DNA of 64,000 bases, taken from the NCBI RefSeq assembly GCF_000633635.1, contig NZ_AYPQ01000001.1, forward strand, positions 778,820 through 842,819, written 5' to 3'. Below the pieces are notes generated by a model. That model made no database searches and was not told the DNA's origin. It saw nothing but the letters and a program-made list of their open reading frames with translations. Below, piece by piece: positions 26,544 to 40,448 of the stretch. The translations under genes and the position numbers were made by a program. The DNA is from Enterococcus crotali (GTDB lineage Bacteria > Bacillota > Bacilli > Lactobacillales > Enterococcaceae). The first letter of the stretch is position 1, and every line of letters begins with the position of its first letter.

Positions 26544-27434
26544 TTAAAACAACTGTTTCAATTCTTTTATAAAAAATTGACCAATTGTACTGATCGTCTT
26601 ATTTTTTTGATAGAGAACACAGATTTTATTGTTCGCACTATCTGCCAATGGAACCAAACGAATTTCTTTTTTAGTAAAACCCGTCACCACACCTGAGCCT
26701 GACGCATACGCATCTGTTTCTACAAGTAAATTCATCAATGTGCCTCGATCATTTGTGTAGATCACTGTTTCTTGCTCTTGATTTTCGATAAGATCTTCTG
26801 AAAAATAAGCAAAGTTACTGCCTTCTTGTGTAAAACGAACTTGAGGATAGCAACATAGCTGCTCTAGCTCAATTTCCTTTTGCTTCGCCAATGGATGATC
26901 TTTCCCAAGAAAAATATGTGTTTTAAAGCTTCCCATAACTTCGTACGTTAGGTTGGCTTGTTCCAAATACCGTTCAATTCCAGATTGATTTTGACTATTT
27001 AAATAAATAATACCTAGTTCGCTGTGATAACTTTTCACATCTTCGATCACTTTTAGTGTGGTTGTTTCAAATACACGGAAATTTTTGTATTGGTCTTTAA
27101 ACTGCTGGATCACTTTCCCCATGACCTCACCTAGGAAATCATAATGTTGGGAAGAAATCGAGAAACGCTCACTTTTTGTCACTTCTTGATAGCGATTTTC
27201 AATCATTTCCATTTGGGTCAATATTTTTTCTGCATGCTCTAAAAAGGTCAATCCTTCTTCAGTCAAAGAAGCGCCTTTATTGGTACGTATGAATAACGTT
27301 ACGCCAATCTCTTCTTCTAGTTCGCGAATCCCATTAGAAAGACTTGGCTGGGTGATAAAAAGTTTCTTTGCCGCTTCCCGAAAACTACCATTATTTGCAA
27401 CAGCTACCACATATTTCATCTGTTGAATATTCAT
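26544..27434 (-). CDS. LysR-family transcriptional regulator
   Basis: A 296-aa LysR regulator: helix-turn-helix at about 1-60 (NIQQMKYVVAVANNGSFREA, LFITQPSLSNGIRELEEEIG), then the two-lobe periplasmic-binding-like effector domain (about 90-290). It is co-transcribed 14 bases behind the alpha-carbonic anhydrase gene, which it may control. It resembles the CpsY/MetR-like group of streptococci, but the effector cannot be inferred. Confidence 0.88.
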   Translation of the reverse strand: MNIQQMKYVVAVANNGSFREAAKKLFITQPSLSNGIRELEEEIGVTLFIRTNKGASLTEEGLTFLEHAEKILTQMEMIENRYQEVTKSERFSISSQHYDFLGEVMGKVIQQFKDQYKNFRVFETTTLKVIEDVKSYHSELGIIYLNSQNQSGIERYLEQANLTYEVMGSFKTHIFLGKDHPLAKQKEIELEQLCCYPQVRFTQEGSNFAYFSEDLIENQEQETVIYTNDRGTLMNLLVETDAYASGSGVVTGFTKKEIRLVPLADSANNKICVLYQKNKTISTIGQFFIKELKQLF

Positions 27435-27448
27435 AGATGTCCTCCATT

Positions 27449-28150
27449 TTATTCAGAAAAATAGATTTTACGTCCATTCAAGGCTTGAACAGGACGATTG
27501 TTAAATGGCAGCATACCTTCATCGATCCGCTCAAAAAAGTCACGATCCATTTGTTGAATAGAATCAAAAACAAACCAATGAACCGGTCCTTTTGTTGGTG
27601 GCGTAGTAAGTGAGCCCAAATAGTGAAAATGGGATTTTTGCTCAGGTAAAAAAATCGAAGGATCAAACCACTGCTGATGGGTTCTTGCGTTCCACTCAAG
27701 AGTAGTCTGATTTTTTGAAAATTTATTTTCCTCTGCAGTAATCGTAAACAGGCAACCAACAACTAAGTTATCACCAGAATTATTCATATGAACAAGATGA
27801 AATTCTAAAGGTGAGTGCTTGCCATCGAGTGTATGTTCACTTGGTGTATGGAAGTGAATATCAGTCAAGTAATATTTTTCATTTTCGAAAACAATATAGC
27901 TTTCTGTATTTGGTGGAACAAAATGAAACGTATTTTTGAATTCTTTTTCTGTAAATTCTTCTGTTTTATAACAAAAATCAATTGCCCTGTCAGTAGCATT
28001 GCCATTGATTAAATTTTTTGATAAGTTGACGGGTGATTGGTAAGGGTACTTAGCCCCAATTGAGAACCAGTCACAAAGCGTATGCCAATGCTCTGGCCCA
28101 CGCTCTCCTTCATAGCCCCACTCCACGTCCATATTGCGAATATTTTTCAT
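27449..28150 (-). CDS. alpha-class carbonic anhydrase
   Basis: Interconverts CO2 and bicarbonate. The 233-aa protein has the alpha-class zinc site: two His in DIHFHTPSEHTLDG and the third in EFHLVHMN. It also has SPVNLS and LTTPPTKGPVHWFVF, both family hallmarks. No signal peptide is present: the N-terminus is MKNIRNMDVEWGYEGE. It should therefore be cytoplasmic, unlike many bacterial alpha enzymes. It lies just downstream of the pyr operon, whose CarAB uses bicarbonate. A -35-like TTGACT (28207-28212 on the complement) lies upstream. The start ATG follows AGGTGGGGTTTG. Confidence 0.92.
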   Translation of the reverse strand: MKNIRNMDVEWGYEGERGPEHWHTLCDWFSIGAKYPYQSPVNLSKNLINGNATDRAIDFCYKTEEFTEKEFKNTFHFVPPNTESYIVFENEKYYLTDIHFHTPSEHTLDGKHSPLEFHLVHMNNSGDNLVVGCLFTITAEENKFSKNQTTLEWNARTHQQWFDPSIFLPEQKSHFHYLGSLTTPPTKGPVHWFVFDSIQQMDRDFFERIDEGMLPFNNRPVQALNGRKIYFSE

Positions 28151-28276
28151 CAAACCCCACCTTCTGATTTTATCGTTTGAATAACTGTATACTAATTATT
28201 ATGAACAGTCAATTTTCAATAACTGCTTTGCTCTTTTTTTCAAAGTATAACATATCTGAATAAATCGAGCGATCAA

Positions 28277-28322
28277 GAAAAAAGTATAACTTTTGAATCA
28301 ACCATCAAAAATTATACTTTTT
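28277..28322 (-). terminator. terminator of the pyr operon
   Basis: Minus strand: AAAAAGTATAA and TTATACTTTTTT form the stem, with inner pairing TTTTTGA/TCAAAAG. It follows pyrE. Confidence 0.8.
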
Positions 28323-28330
28323 AGTATAAA

Positions 28331-28962
28331 CTATTTTTTCAACCAATTTTCAGGGTCTTGTTTCCACTCTTTTAGTAATACGACATCATTTTCTTCAATA
28401 TAATTTGACTCTAGTGCTGCATCGATCAATGTAGAATAATTCGTCAAAGTAATTAAATCCATTTGTTGTTCTTCAAAATTTGCTTTCCCTTTTGGCAATT
28501 CATACGTAAAGATTGCTGCCACCCCAAGAACGTCTGCGCCTTCACGTTGCGCTGCATCCGCCGCTTCTAGTACGCTTCCTCCAGTCGAAATCAAGTCTTC
28601 GATCACAACCATTTTTTGACCTTTAAAAATACGACCTTCGATTTGGTTGCCTTTTCCATGTTCTTTCGCTTTACTGCGAATATAAACCATCGGCAAATCC
28701 AAAATATCTGCTACCCAAGCGGCATGGGGAATCCCTGCTGTCGCTGTTCCTGCAATAACTTGTACATCTGGATAAGCTGCTTTGATTTTCTCTGCTAAGC
28801 CTTTGGCAATATCTTTACGAACAACTGGATAGCTCATGGTGATCCGGTTATCACAATAGATTGGACTTTTGATGCCACTCGCCCATGTAAATGGTTCATT
28901 CGGGCTTAAAAAGACTGCTTCGATTTCTAATAAATCTTTGGCAATTTTTTTTGCTAATTCTG

Positions 28963-28966
<4 letters not shown>
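28331..28966 (-). CDS. pyrE: orotate phosphoribosyltransferase
   Basis: Converts orotate and PRPP to OMP. At 211 aa it has the PRPP loop [18 protein letters not shown] and the [15 protein letters not shown] motif. Its ATG overlaps the pyrF stop in ATGA, so translation is coupled; the GTG further upstream lies inside pyrF. It is the last gene of the pyr operon. Confidence 0.96.
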
Positions 28967-31387
<2,421 letters not shown>

Positions 31388-31412
31388 TTGTTCCACTCCT
31401 TTACAACTTAGG

Positions 31413-31509
31413 GGTGAGAAAGAGTAACTATTACGCTTCGATCAAATCATATGCAGTGCTAAAGCACTACTATCTTGAATGTTTCGGAGATAAACACTTT
31501 TTTCTCACC
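31413..31509. repeat. 97-bp element with terminal inverted repeats between carB and pyrK
   Basis: GGTGAGAAAG at one end pairs with CTTTTTTTCTCACC at the other. Inside is a second stem, AGTGCTTTAGCACT. It lies inside the pyr operon between two genes and has no T-run terminator shape in either direction. It looks like a small palindromic mobile-type element rather than an attenuator. Confidence 0.5.
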
Positions 31510-31521
31510 GTTTATTTGAAA

Positions 31522-34500
31522 TTAGATTGACTCGGTTGAAAATGCACGTGATTCTAAGACTTTTAAAATGGCTTCTGCTGTATCTAAAGAGGTGAATAAT
31601 GGTACGCCATGTTCCACAGCTTCTCGACGAATCAAAAATCCATCTTGATTAAGATCCGAACGATTTTTATCCATGGTATTTACAACGACTTGTGCTTCAC
31701 CACTACGTATCAAGTCTAGAACCGTTTCACCGCCTTCGTTTATTTTAAGAACGGTTTTCACTGACAGTCCATTGTTTATAAGGAAATCTGCCGTTCCTTT
31801 TGTTGCAATCAGGCTATACCCGATATCATTGAAACGTTTTGCTAATACTAGAGCTTCTTCTTTCGTCTCATCAGCGATTGTAAACAGTACTGCACCAAAA
31901 CTAGGCAAATGCAGCCCGGAAGCTTCAAAGGCTTTATATAGTGCTTTTTCTAAGCTGTAATCAGAGCCCATCACCTCACCAGTAGATTTCATTTCAGGTC
32001 CTAAGTACGTATCGACTTTTTGAAGTTTCGTAAATGAAAAGACCGGCGCTTTGATGTGAACTTGCTGGCTTTCAGGATATAGACCGTCTTGATAGCCTAA
32101 ATCAACTAGTTTCTCACCAAGAATTGCTTTTGTTGCTACTTGAGCCATCGGAATTCCGGTAATTTTACTTAAAAATGGGACGGTTCGACTTGCTCGAGGG
32201 TTGACTTCAATCACATAAACTTTCTCCTCGTGAATAACAAATTGGATATTCATCATACCGATACAGTTAAGGCCAATTGCTAGTTTTTTTGTATAATCTG
32301 CAATTGTTTGTTGAATTTCTTTTGATAAAGTTTGCGGTGGATAAACGGCCATTGAATCCCCTGAATGGACTCCAGCACGTTCAATGTGCTCCATAATGCC
32401 TGGAATCAAGACTGTCTGACCATCACAAATCGCATCGACTTCGCATTCCTTACCCAATAAATAACTGTCCACTAGCACCGGATGTTCAGGAGATGCTTTA
32501 ACTGCATTGCGCATATAATCTTCTAAGTCTTTTTGATTCTCAACGATCTCCATTGCCCGACCACCAAGTACATAGCTCGGACGAACCAATACGGGATACC
32601 CGATTTTATTGGCTACCGCGACTGCTTCTTCAGCACTCGTAGCAGTATCTCCTGGTGGTTGAGGAATATCTAATTCTTGTAATGCTTGTTCAAATAAATC
32701 ACGATTTTCAGCTCTATCCAAATCTTCGATCGATGTTCCTAAGATTTTCACGCCTTGTTTGACTAATGGTTCAGCTAAATTGATTGCTGTCTGACCACCG
32801 AATTGGACGATCACTCCAGTTGGTTGTTCTAATTCGATCACATTCATCACATCTTCTAATGTTAATGGTTCGAAATATAGTTTATCTGAAATCGAAAAGT
32901 CTGTTGAGACTGTTTCAGGATTACTATTCATAATAATTGCTTCATAACCTGCGGCTTGGATCGCTTTTACTGAGTGGACTGTTGCATAGTCAAACTCCAC
33001 ACCTTGCCCGATTCTAATAGGTCCTGAGCCCAATACTAATACAGATGGTTTTTCAGAGCGAATACTTTCGTTTTCAAATTCATAAGTACTGTAAAAATAA
33101 GGTGTTTGTGATTCAAATTCTGCAGCACAAGTATCGACCATTTTGTAGACAGGAAGTACGTTTTGTTCGTGCCGATAGTCTGCAACAGCTTGCTCGCTTA
33201 ACTGCCATAATTCAGCAATTTTTCTATCAGTAAACCCATTTTGTTTGGCCTCTTTTAAAATCCCAACATCTTTGATATTTTCTTGCAAGGCTGTTTCCAA
33301 CTCAAAAATATGAAGCAGCTTATCTAGGAAGAATAAATCGATTTTGGTAAGTGTAGCTAAATCTTCGATCGTGAACCCTCGGCGAATCGCTTCTGATAGA
33401 TAAAATAATCGGTCATCTTGTGCTTTCACGATTTTTTCAGTCAATAACTCATCGCTAACTTCTTGCATTTCTTTCAACTCGTTGTGGTATGCGCCGATTT
33501 CAAGTGAGCGAACGGCTTTTAACAATGACTCTTCAATGTTACGACCAATTGCCATGACCTCGCCAGTTGCTTTCATTTGAGTGCCTAAACGTCGTTCCCC
33601 TTTTTCAAACTTATCAAATGGCCAACGGGGGATTTTAGCAACAACATAGTCCAATGCCGGCTCAAACTCTGCATAAGTTGTCTCTGTAACAGGATTTTTC
33701 ATTTCATCTAATGTTAACCCCACAGCAATTTTTGCAGCTAATTTGGCAATAGGATATCCCGTTGCTTTACTAGCCAAAGCGGACGAGCGAGATACTCGTG
33801 GATTGACTTCAATCACATAATAATTAAAACTGTGAGGATCCAAAGCTAACTGAACATTACAGCCACCTTCTATTTTTAACGCTCGGATGATTTTTAGAGA
33901 AGCATCACGAAGCATTTGATATTCATGATCAGACAAGGTTTGACTTGGTGCAAATACGATTGAGTCACCTGTATGGATTCCGACAGGATCGAAATTTTCC
34001 ATGTTACAGACAACGATCGCATTATCCGCAGAATCACGCATGACTTCATACTCGATTTCTTTAAATCCAGCAATACTTTTTTCAATCAAACATTGAGTAG
34101 CGGGAGATAATTTCAGCCCATTTTCAGCGATAATCCGCAGCTCTTCTTCATTATCACACATGCCACCACCTGTACCGCCTAAGGTAAATGCAGGACGTAC
34201 AATGATTGGATAACCGATCGTATTAGCAAAGTCTACCGCTTGTTCAACAGTATTGACGATCTCACTTTCAGGGATCGGTTGGTCTAAGTCTTCCATTAAC
34301 TGTTTAAATAAATCACGATCTTCTGCTTGGTCGATCGCATCCAATTTTGTTCCCAACAGCTCAATCTTTAATTCATCTAGAATACCAGAAGCAGCTAATT
34401 CCATTGCCATATTTAGTCCTGTTTGACCACCTAATGTCGGCAGGATTGCATCTGGACGTTCTTTTCGTAAAATACGAGAAACAAATTCTAATGTGATTGG

Positions 34501-34701
34501 CTCTATATATACTTGATCTGCAATTTCTTTATCTGTCATGATTGTAGCTGGATTTGAGTTGACCAAAACCACTTCATATCCTTCTTCTCTTAAAGCAAGA
34601 CAAGCCTGTGTACCGGCATAATCAAATTCAGCGGCTTGGCCAATTATAATTGGTCCAGAACCAATTACCATGATTTTTTTGATGTCTGTTCTTTTTGGCA
34701 T
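31522..34701 (-). CDS. carB: carbamoyl-phosphate synthase, large subunit
   Basis: Makes carbamoyl phosphate from bicarbonate, ammonia delivered by CarA, and two ATP. At 1059 aa it has the usual tandem ATP-grasp halves, each opening with a glycine-rich motif ([35 protein letters not shown]). A C-terminal MGS-like regulatory domain (about 930-1059) follows. It starts at the ATG within the carA TAATG stop. It belongs to the pyr operon and is not a separate arginine copy by context. Confidence 0.97.
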   Translation of the reverse strand: MPKRTDIKKIMVIGSGPIIIGQAAEFDYAGTQACLALREEGYEVVLVNSNPATIMTDKEIADQVYIEPITLEFVSRILRKERPDAILPTLGGQTGLNMAMELAASGILDELKIELLGTKLDAIDQAEDRDLFKQLMEDLDQPIPESEIVNTVEQAVDFANTIGYPIIVRPAFTLGGTGGGMCDNEEELRIIAENGLKLSPATQCLIEKSIAGFKEIEYEVMRDSADNAIVVCNMENFDPVGIHTGDSIVFAPSQTLSDHEYQMLRDASLKIIRALKIEGGCNVQLALDPHSFNYYVIEVNPRVSRSSALASKATGYPIAKLAAKIAVGLTLDEMKNPVTETTYAEFEPALDYVVAKIPRWPFDKFEKGERRLGTQMKATGEVMAIGRNIEESLLKAVRSLEIGAYHNELKEMQEVSDELLTEKIVKAQDDRLFYLSEAIRRGFTIEDLATLTKIDLFFLDKLLHIFELETALQENIKDVGILKEAKQNGFTDRKIAELWQLSEQAVADYRHEQNVLPVYKMVDTCAAEFESQTPYFYSTYEFENESIRSEKPSVLVLGSGPIRIGQGVEFDYATVHSVKAIQAAGYEAIIMNSNPETVSTDFSISDKLYFEPLTLEDVMNVIELEQPTGVIVQFGGQTAINLAEPLVKQGVKILGTSIEDLDRAENRDLFEQALQELDIPQPPGDTATSAEEAVAVANKIGYPVLVRPSYVLGGRAMEIVENQKDLEDYMRNAVKASPEHPVLVDSYLLGKECEVDAICDGQTVLIPGIMEHIERAGVHSGDSMAVYPPQTLSKEIQQTIADYTKKLAIGLNCIGMMNIQFVIHEEKVYVIEVNPRASRTVPFLSKITGIPMAQVATKAILGEKLVDLGYQDGLYPESQQVHIKAPVFSFTKLQKVDTYLGPEMKSTGEVMGSDYSLEKALYKAFEASGLHLPSFGAVLFTIADETKEEALVLAKRFNDIGYSLIATKGTADFLINNGLSVKTVLKINEGGETVLDLIRSGEAQVVVNTMDKNRSDLNQDGFLIRREAVEHGVPLFTSLDTAEAILKVLESRAFSTESI

Positions 34702-35780
34702 TAGTCTTGCTCCTTCCATGCATCCATTAATTCCATAAATTCGTCAAACAAATGAAGCCCATCGTGTGGACCCGGTGCGGCATCTGGGTGATATTGCACT
34801 GTAAAAGCAGGATATTGGCGATGTCTAACACCTTCTACTGAACCATCATTGACTTCCGCATGAGTAATCAACAACTTTTCAGGATCAACGGTTGTTTCAT
34901 CTACTGCATATCCATGGTTTTGCGAGGTAAAATCAATTCTTCCTGTGGCGATTTCTCTAACAGGATGATTTAAGCCACGATGACCAAATTTCATTTTGTA
35001 CGTATCTGCTCCATTTGCTAAAGCAAACAGTTGATGGCCTAGACAAATTCCGAAAATCGGTACCTTCCCTTGAATAGCTCGAATCATTTCGATTGCTTCT
35101 GGCACATCCTTGGGGTCACCTGGTCCATTTGTCAGCATCACACCATCTGGTGAAAGTTCTAAAATCGTTTCAGCATCAGTGTTGTATGGTAAAACGGTCA
35201 AGTTACAATGGCGCTTTGATAGTTCTCTTAAAATACTATGTTTCAAGCCAAAATCAACGACGACAACATTACGTCCAATACCCGGACTTGGATATGGTTT
35301 TGTTGTAGAAACTTGAGCTACTTGATTCTTAGGTAAAACGGTTGCTTTTAGCTGATCAAATTCATGAGTCAAATCATCATCAGCATCTACAAAAGCTGCT
35401 TTCATTGTTCCGACCGAACGAAGTTTTCTTGTTAATGCACGCGTGTCGATTCCTGAAATTCCAGGAATCCCTTTTCTTTTTAGAAATTCATCCAACGTCA
35501 TCTGGGCACGCCAATTTGATGCAAGTCGTGCATGTTCTTTGACGATTACGCCTTTACAAGTTGGAGAGATCGATTCATAATCATCGCGATTGACACCATA
35601 GTTGCCGACCATCGGGTAGGTAAATGTAATAATTTGACCATTGAAACTTTGGTCAGTGATTGTTTCTTGATAGCCTGTCATACTTGTTGTAAACACGATT
35701 TCGCCCACAACATTAACATCTGCACCAAATGCTTTTCCTTCAAAAACGGTTCCGTCTTCTAGTATCAATAGTCGCTTCAA
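34701..35780 (-). CDS. carA: carbamoyl-phosphate synthase, small subunit
   Basis: Glutaminase subunit that feeds ammonia to CarB. In 359 aa it has the N-terminal CPS domain and a class I GATase domain with the Cys nucleophile in [15 protein letters not shown]. The third-residue motif reads [12 protein letters not shown], so Asp replaces the Glu that follows the catalytic His in most CarA; this is common in lactic acid bacteria as far as I recall. It overlaps carB at TAATG and follows pyrC by 2 bases. Confidence 0.96.
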   Translation of the reverse strand: MKRLLILEDGTVFEGKAFGADVNVVGEIVFTTSMTGYQETITDQSFNGQIITFTYPMVGNYGVNRDDYESISPTCKGVIVKEHARLASNWRAQMTLDEFLKRKGIPGISGIDTRALTRKLRSVGTMKAAFVDADDDLTHEFDQLKATVLPKNQVAQVSTTKPYPSPGIGRNVVVVDFGLKHSILRELSKRHCNLTVLPYNTDAETILELSPDGVMLTNGPGDPKDVPEAIEMIRAIQGKVPIFGICLGHQLFALANGADTYKMKFGHRGLNHPVREIATGRIDFTSQNHGYAVDETTVDPEKLLITHAEVNDGSVEGVRHRQYPAFTVQYHPDAAPGPHDGLHLFDEFMELMDAWKEQD

Positions 35781-35782
35781 AT

Positions 35783-37066
35783 TTATGCATCTCCCTTAGA
35801 CCAAGCTGACTGTCCATCAACAAATGTCATTAATGTATTTCCTTTAACCTTCCAGCCAACAAATGGAGTATTGATTCCCATTGACTCAAACTCTTTGTCA
35901 TCAATGGCTTCTTCTAACTCTAAATCAAAAACGGCGATATCTGCTTGAGAACCGATTGTAAGTGTCCCTGCATCTAGACCAAAAATCTCAGCAGGCTTCG
36001 TTGCCATCCAGTTGATCACTTGTTCTAATGTGAATTTTCCAGTTTCAACAAAATTCGTATAAATCAATTGAAATGCTGTCTCACTCCCTACAATTCCAAA
36101 TGGTGCCTTTAAAAAGGTTTGATTTTTTTCTTCCAATCCATGAGGCGCATGATCTGTTGCGATACAATCAATCGTTCCATCCAGTAAACCTTCGATCAAG
36201 GCATCACGATCAGATGTTGCTCTAAGAGGTGGATTCATTTTCCAAAAACCGTTATCCTCTGGAATATCTTCATCAACTAAAATCAAGTGGTGAGGAGCAA
36301 CTTCCGCCGTGACATGAATGCCAGCGCGTTTTGCATCGCGGATCACACGAACACTTTCTTTCGTTGAAACGTGACAAACATGGTAGTGAACCCCAGTTTC
36401 CCCTGCTAAAACAACATCTCGAGCAATCTGTGATGCTTCTGTAGAGCTTAAAATCCCTGGTAAACCTAGTTTTTTAGAAATCTCACCTTCATGCATGACT
36501 CCGCCAAAAAGGAGTGACTCATCTTCTGTATGGGCCACGATTGCCATATCCAGTGCCGCAGCTTCTTTCATGGCAAGGTACATTGTACCGGCAGTCTGTA
36601 CACCTACTCCGTCATTTGTAAATGCAAAAGCGCCCACTTCTTTTAACGCTTTTTGATCTGTCAATGTCTCACTACGTAATTCTTCAGTGATTGGCGCATA
36701 TTGTAGCACTTTTACCACCGCATTCTTTTCAATGATTTCATAGACTTCTTTTAATTTCTCAGCGGTATCCGGTACAGGATTTAAATTAGGCATAGCACAA
36801 ACAGTTGTATATCCACCTCTTGCAGCTGATTTGCTACCAGTTTCGATTGTTTCTTTGTAAGTAAAGCCCGGCTCTCTTAGATGAACATGGACGTCAACTA
36901 ATCCTGGAGTGATCAGCTGTCCTTTAGCATCGTAGACTTTTTCAAATGTACTTTCGTCAAAAGATTCTCCAATTGCTCTGATCTTACCATCTTCGATCCA
37001 AATTTCTGCTGGAATTAACTGGTTGTCTTTTTTAATGATTTTTCCATTTTTGATAAGTGTTTTCAT
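35783..37066 (-). CDS. pyrC: dihydroorotase
   Basis: Cyclises carbamoyl aspartate to dihydroorotate. A type I amidohydrolase of 427 aa with the metal motif [11 protein letters not shown], HxxxC-type CHVSTKES, and the catalytic Asp in [10 protein letters not shown]. The start taken is the ATG 6 bases after AGGTG; an in-frame GTG three codons upstream overlaps that ribosome binding site. It follows pyrB by 9 bases. Confidence 0.96.
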   Translation of the reverse strand: MKTLIKNGKIIKKDNQLIPAEIWIEDGKIRAIGESFDESTFEKVYDAKGQLITPGLVDVHVHLREPGFTYKETIETGSKSAARGGYTTVCAMPNLNPVPDTAEKLKEVYEIIEKNAVVKVLQYAPITEELRSETLTDQKALKEVGAFAFTNDGVGVQTAGTMYLAMKEAAALDMAIVAHTEDESLLFGGVMHEGEISKKLGLPGILSSTEASQIARDVVLAGETGVHYHVCHVSTKESVRVIRDAKRAGIHVTAEVAPHHLILVDEDIPEDNGFWKMNPPLRATSDRDALIEGLLDGTIDCIATDHAPHGLEEKNQTFLKAPFGIVGSETAFQLIYTNFVETGKFTLEQVINWMATKPAEIFGLDAGTLTIGSQADIAVFDLELEEAIDDKEFESMGINTPFVGWKVKGNTLMTFVDGQSAWSKGDA

Positions 37067-37075
37067 GTTGTTCAC

Positions 37076-38002
37076 CTATGCCTTTCCGTGTAATACTGCT
37101 TCTAAAATTGCCATTCTCATATAAACACCATTGCTCATCTGCTGGATGATTTTAGATTGAATTCCTTCTACCAAAGAATCCGCCAATTCAACATCTCGAT
37201 TAACAGGAGCAGGATGCATAATGATTGCATGTTTTTGCAGACGTTTCGCTCGCTCAACAGTTAAACCATATTGCTGATGGTACTCTTCTTTTGAAAACAT
37301 TTCGGAGCCATCATGACGTTCATGTTGTACTCTAAGCAACATCATCACATCGACAGTTTCAACCACTTCGTCTAAAGGCATATAATGTCCATATGCTTCA
37401 AATTGCTTGTCGTACCATTCTTCTGGTCCTGAGAAGAAGATGGTTGCACCAAGTCGTTTTAGCATCTGCATATTTGATTTTGCCACTCTAGAGTGAGTGA
37501 TATCACCAACAATTGCAATTTTTAATCCTTCAAAGTGTTTAAATTCCTCATATATTGTCATCAAATCTAGTAAACATTGGGTAGGATGTTGACCACTACC
37601 ATCTCCACCATTAATGATGGAACATTGGATCGTTTTGCTTTGGATCAGTTCATCATAGTAATTTTCTTCGCCATGACGAATGACTGCCACATCAACTCCG
37701 ATTGCCGACATTGTCAGCACTGTATCATAAAGCGTCTCACCTTTTTTTACCGAGCTCATACTTTCTTCAAACTCGATTACTTCGATCCCTAATTTTTTTT
37801 CTGCAACGTCAAAGCTCTTATGCGTTCGTGTGCTATTTTCAAAGAACAAATTTGTGGCAAAGTATTGCTTTTTCTCTGGCTGCCATGTCGCTCCTCGTTT
37901 AAATTCCTGTGCACGATGGATCAGGCCCATAACTTCCTGGTCACTTAATGCTTCAACGGTTAAAAGATGTTTTAAACTGATACGTTCAGATGTGATGATC
38001 AT
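37076..38002 (-). CDS. pyrB: aspartate carbamoyltransferase catalytic subunit
   Basis: Condenses carbamoyl phosphate and aspartate. At 308 aa it has the phosphate loop [19 protein letters not shown], the [16 protein letters not shown] motif and [11 protein letters not shown]. No pyrI regulatory subunit is present, as normal for Firmicutes. The start is the ATG after AAGGAGGAATGAATGC. The repeat element at 38021-38142 ends right before this ribosome binding site. Confidence 0.97.
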   Translation of the reverse strand: MIITSERISLKHLLTVEALSDQEVMGLIHRAQEFKRGATWQPEKKQYFATNLFFENSTRTHKSFDVAEKKLGIEVIEFEESMSSVKKGETLYDTVLTMSAIGVDVAVIRHGEENYYDELIQSKTIQCSIINGGDGSGQHPTQCLLDLMTIYEEFKHFEGLKIAIVGDITHSRVAKSNMQMLKRLGATIFFSGPEEWYDKQFEAYGHYMPLDEVVETVDVMMLLRVQHERHDGSEMFSKEEYHQQYGLTVERAKRLQKHAIIMHPAPVNRDVELADSLVEGIQSKIIQQMSNGVYMRMAILEAVLHGKA

Positions 38003-38020
38003 GCATTCATTCCTCCTTGT

Positions 38021-38142
38021 TTTAAAAGCTGGAAGAGCTCGTTCATCCTTGACAGAAAAATAGAAAATTATGGCTGCGGTGCTCATTACCTCATTTATAA
38101 TTTGTCTTTTTTCCGAGAGGCTAGCTCTTGAAGCTAGATAAC
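38021..38142 (-). repeat. 122-bp SD-proximal repeat, copy upstream of pyrB
   Basis: It aligns without gaps to 51764-51885 (96 of 122 positions identical by my count). On the minus strand it begins GTTATCTAGCT, has a CTAGCTTCAAGAGCTAG hairpin and a central GAGGT...CACC stem, and ends GCTTTTAAA. AAGGAGG and the pyrB ATG follow directly. The PyrR attenuator often found between pyrP and pyrB in Bacillus is not seen here. Confidence 0.75.
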
Positions 38143-38160
38143 GATCGTAACAACGTTTCT

Positions 38161-39447
38161 CTAGTTAGACGTTTCTTCACTACGTGCTGTTTCAGGTAAG
38201 ATCAAGTTTAAAATAATTCCTAAGACTGTTGCTAATGCCATTGATGATAACTCAAAGGTATCTAGTTTAAAGACTAAACCACCGATACCAATGACTAAGA
38301 TCACTGATGCAATCAGTAAATTCTTTTTCTTGTCAAAATTGATTTGATTATCGATTAGGATTTTCAATCCGCTTGCCGCAATTACTCCGAATAAGACGAA
38401 GCTGATTCCCGAAATAACTGGGCCAGGTATGCTTAAGATGATTGCGCTCAATTTCCCTACAAAGCCAAGTCCAACGGCGAATACCGCTGCTCCTGCAATA
38501 ACGAACACACTATGTACTCGTGTAATTGCAAGCACTCCGATATTTTCTCCATAGCTTGTGACAGGAGGGCCACCGACCAAACCTGCTACAATCTGTGCAG
38601 CACCATCGCCCATCAATGTTTTTGATAAACCTGGATCTTGGAAGAAGTTTCGTTTTGTTAGTTTATTTAAAACCATCAAGTGACCGATATGTTCTGTCAT
38701 TGTGACAAAAGCGATTGGTGCCATTGTTGTAATTGCATTTAAATGAAGTTTTGGTTGATATTGAACAAAAGGAATTTCAAACTTTGGCATAGCAAACCAA
38801 GCTGCATTTTTGATTGGTTCGATGTCTACGATTCCGAACAATAACGCAACGAGATAACCACTAACGATTCCGAGTAAAATTGGAATCAAGCCTAAAAATC
38901 CTTTGAAAAACATGTTATAAAAGATAGTTAATCCAAGTGTGATCAAGGCCACTGCGATAAATTTAAAATCGTACTCTCCATTGTTGAACATGGCATTATT
39001 TGCTGCATTAGAAGCAAGTCCTAATCCGATGACCATCACAACTGGTCCAACTACGATCGGTGGTAAAATTTTATCTAACCAAGCTGAGCCAATTTTACTA
39101 ATGATGATTGAAACGATTAGATAAACTAACCCTGTTGTCATTGCACCTTGAGCGATCGCCGGATAGCCGTCGCTTTTCATCAGCATCTGCATAGCTGCGA
39201 TAAAGGCAAAACTACTTCCTAGATAAGCCGGGATCTTCCCTTTCGTTACGAATAAATAGACGATTGTTCCAAGACCAGAACTGACTAAAGCAATTCCGGG
39301 ATCGATTCCTACTAAAATCGGAACTAAAACTGTTGCACCGAACATTGTAAATAAATGCTGTAAACTCAAACCGATCCAATGTGCTGTCTTTGGTCTATCA
39401 TGAATATCTAAAACTGCTTCTTCATTGCGAAATTCTTTTTCTGTCAT
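38161..39447 (-). CDS. pyrP: uracil permease
   Basis: A nucleobase/cation symporter-2 family carrier of 428 aa with about 12-14 transmembrane helices. It is in the pyr operon between pyrR and pyrB, so uracil uptake is its expected role. Signature residues include the [16 protein letters not shown] helix-breaking motif near the middle and the N-terminal GLQH-like [14 protein letters not shown]. It starts 33 bases after pyrR. Confidence 0.95.
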   Translation of the reverse strand: MTEKEFRNEEAVLDIHDRPKTAHWIGLSLQHLFTMFGATVLVPILVGIDPGIALVSSGLGTIVYLFVTKGKIPAYLGSSFAFIAAMQMLMKSDGYPAIAQGAMTTGLVYLIVSIIISKIGSAWLDKILPPIVVGPVVMVIGLGLASNAANNAMFNNGEYDFKFIAVALITLGLTIFYNMFFKGFLGLIPILLGIVSGYLVALLFGIVDIEPIKNAAWFAMPKFEIPFVQYQPKLHLNAITTMAPIAFVTMTEHIGHLMVLNKLTKRNFFQDPGLSKTLMGDGAAQIVAGLVGGPPVTSYGENIGVLAITRVHSVFVIAGAAVFAVGLGFVGKLSAIILSIPGPVISGISFVLFGVIAASGLKILIDNQINFDKKKNLLIASVILVIGIGGLVFKLDTFELSSMALATVLGIILNLILPETARSEETSN

Positions 39448-39480
39448 CTCAACCTACCCTATCTTTGCTATTGTATTTGT

Positions 39481-40152
<672 letters not shown>

Positions 40153-40250
40153 TTAAGTAGTTTAGGCTTTTGGGTGGTTCGCTCACTTCGTTCGCCAAGT
40201 TCTGTTCATCATCGAATCACTTTGTTCTTTATGTTTCACAGCAAACAAAA

Positions 40251-40282
40251 AATCCTCCCACCCGTGTTCGGATAGGAGGATT
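40251..40282 (-). terminator. pyr leader attenuator terminator
   Basis: Minus strand: AATCCTCC, an 16-base loop, GGAGGATT followed by TTTTTT. It lies between the pyr promoter and pyrR, downstream of the PyrR-binding loop, and is the regulated terminator of this leader. Confidence 0.88.
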
Positions 40283-40366
40283 GAATTTATCTATACAAAG
40301 ATACCATTCAGTTCACACAGATTTTTTCTAAGCGCACTTAGATATTGTTCTGCATGTTTCCTTCTT

Positions 40367-40380
40367 AGCCTCACGGGACT
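40367..40380 (-). promoter_or_regulatory. PyrR-binding anti-antiterminator loop
   Basis: The RNA reads AGUCCCGUGAGGCU, an exact match to the PyrR consensus AGUCCNGNGAGGCU. It is closed by a CCTT/AAGG stem. When PyrR-UMP binds here, the terminator at 40251-40282 should form and shut down the operon. I found no second such loop in the pyrP-pyrB gap. Confidence 0.88.
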
Positions 40381-40419
40381 ACTCTTAAAGGATTACTTAT
40401 TTAATTTTCTTTCTCAAAC

Positions 40420-40448
40420 AGTGTACCTTTTCTTTTGAAATAAATCAA
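40420..40448 (-). promoter_or_regulatory. predicted promoter of the pyr operon
   Basis: TTGATT, 17-base spacer, TACACT on the minus strand. It overlaps the rluD stop codon and starts a leader that contains the PyrR loop and attenuator. Confidence 0.6.

Noticed and set aside
31397-31521. carB-pyrK gap as a PyrR attenuator
   Set aside because: No AGUCCNGNGAGGCU loop and no T-run terminator on the coding strand; the palindromic element explains the structure better.
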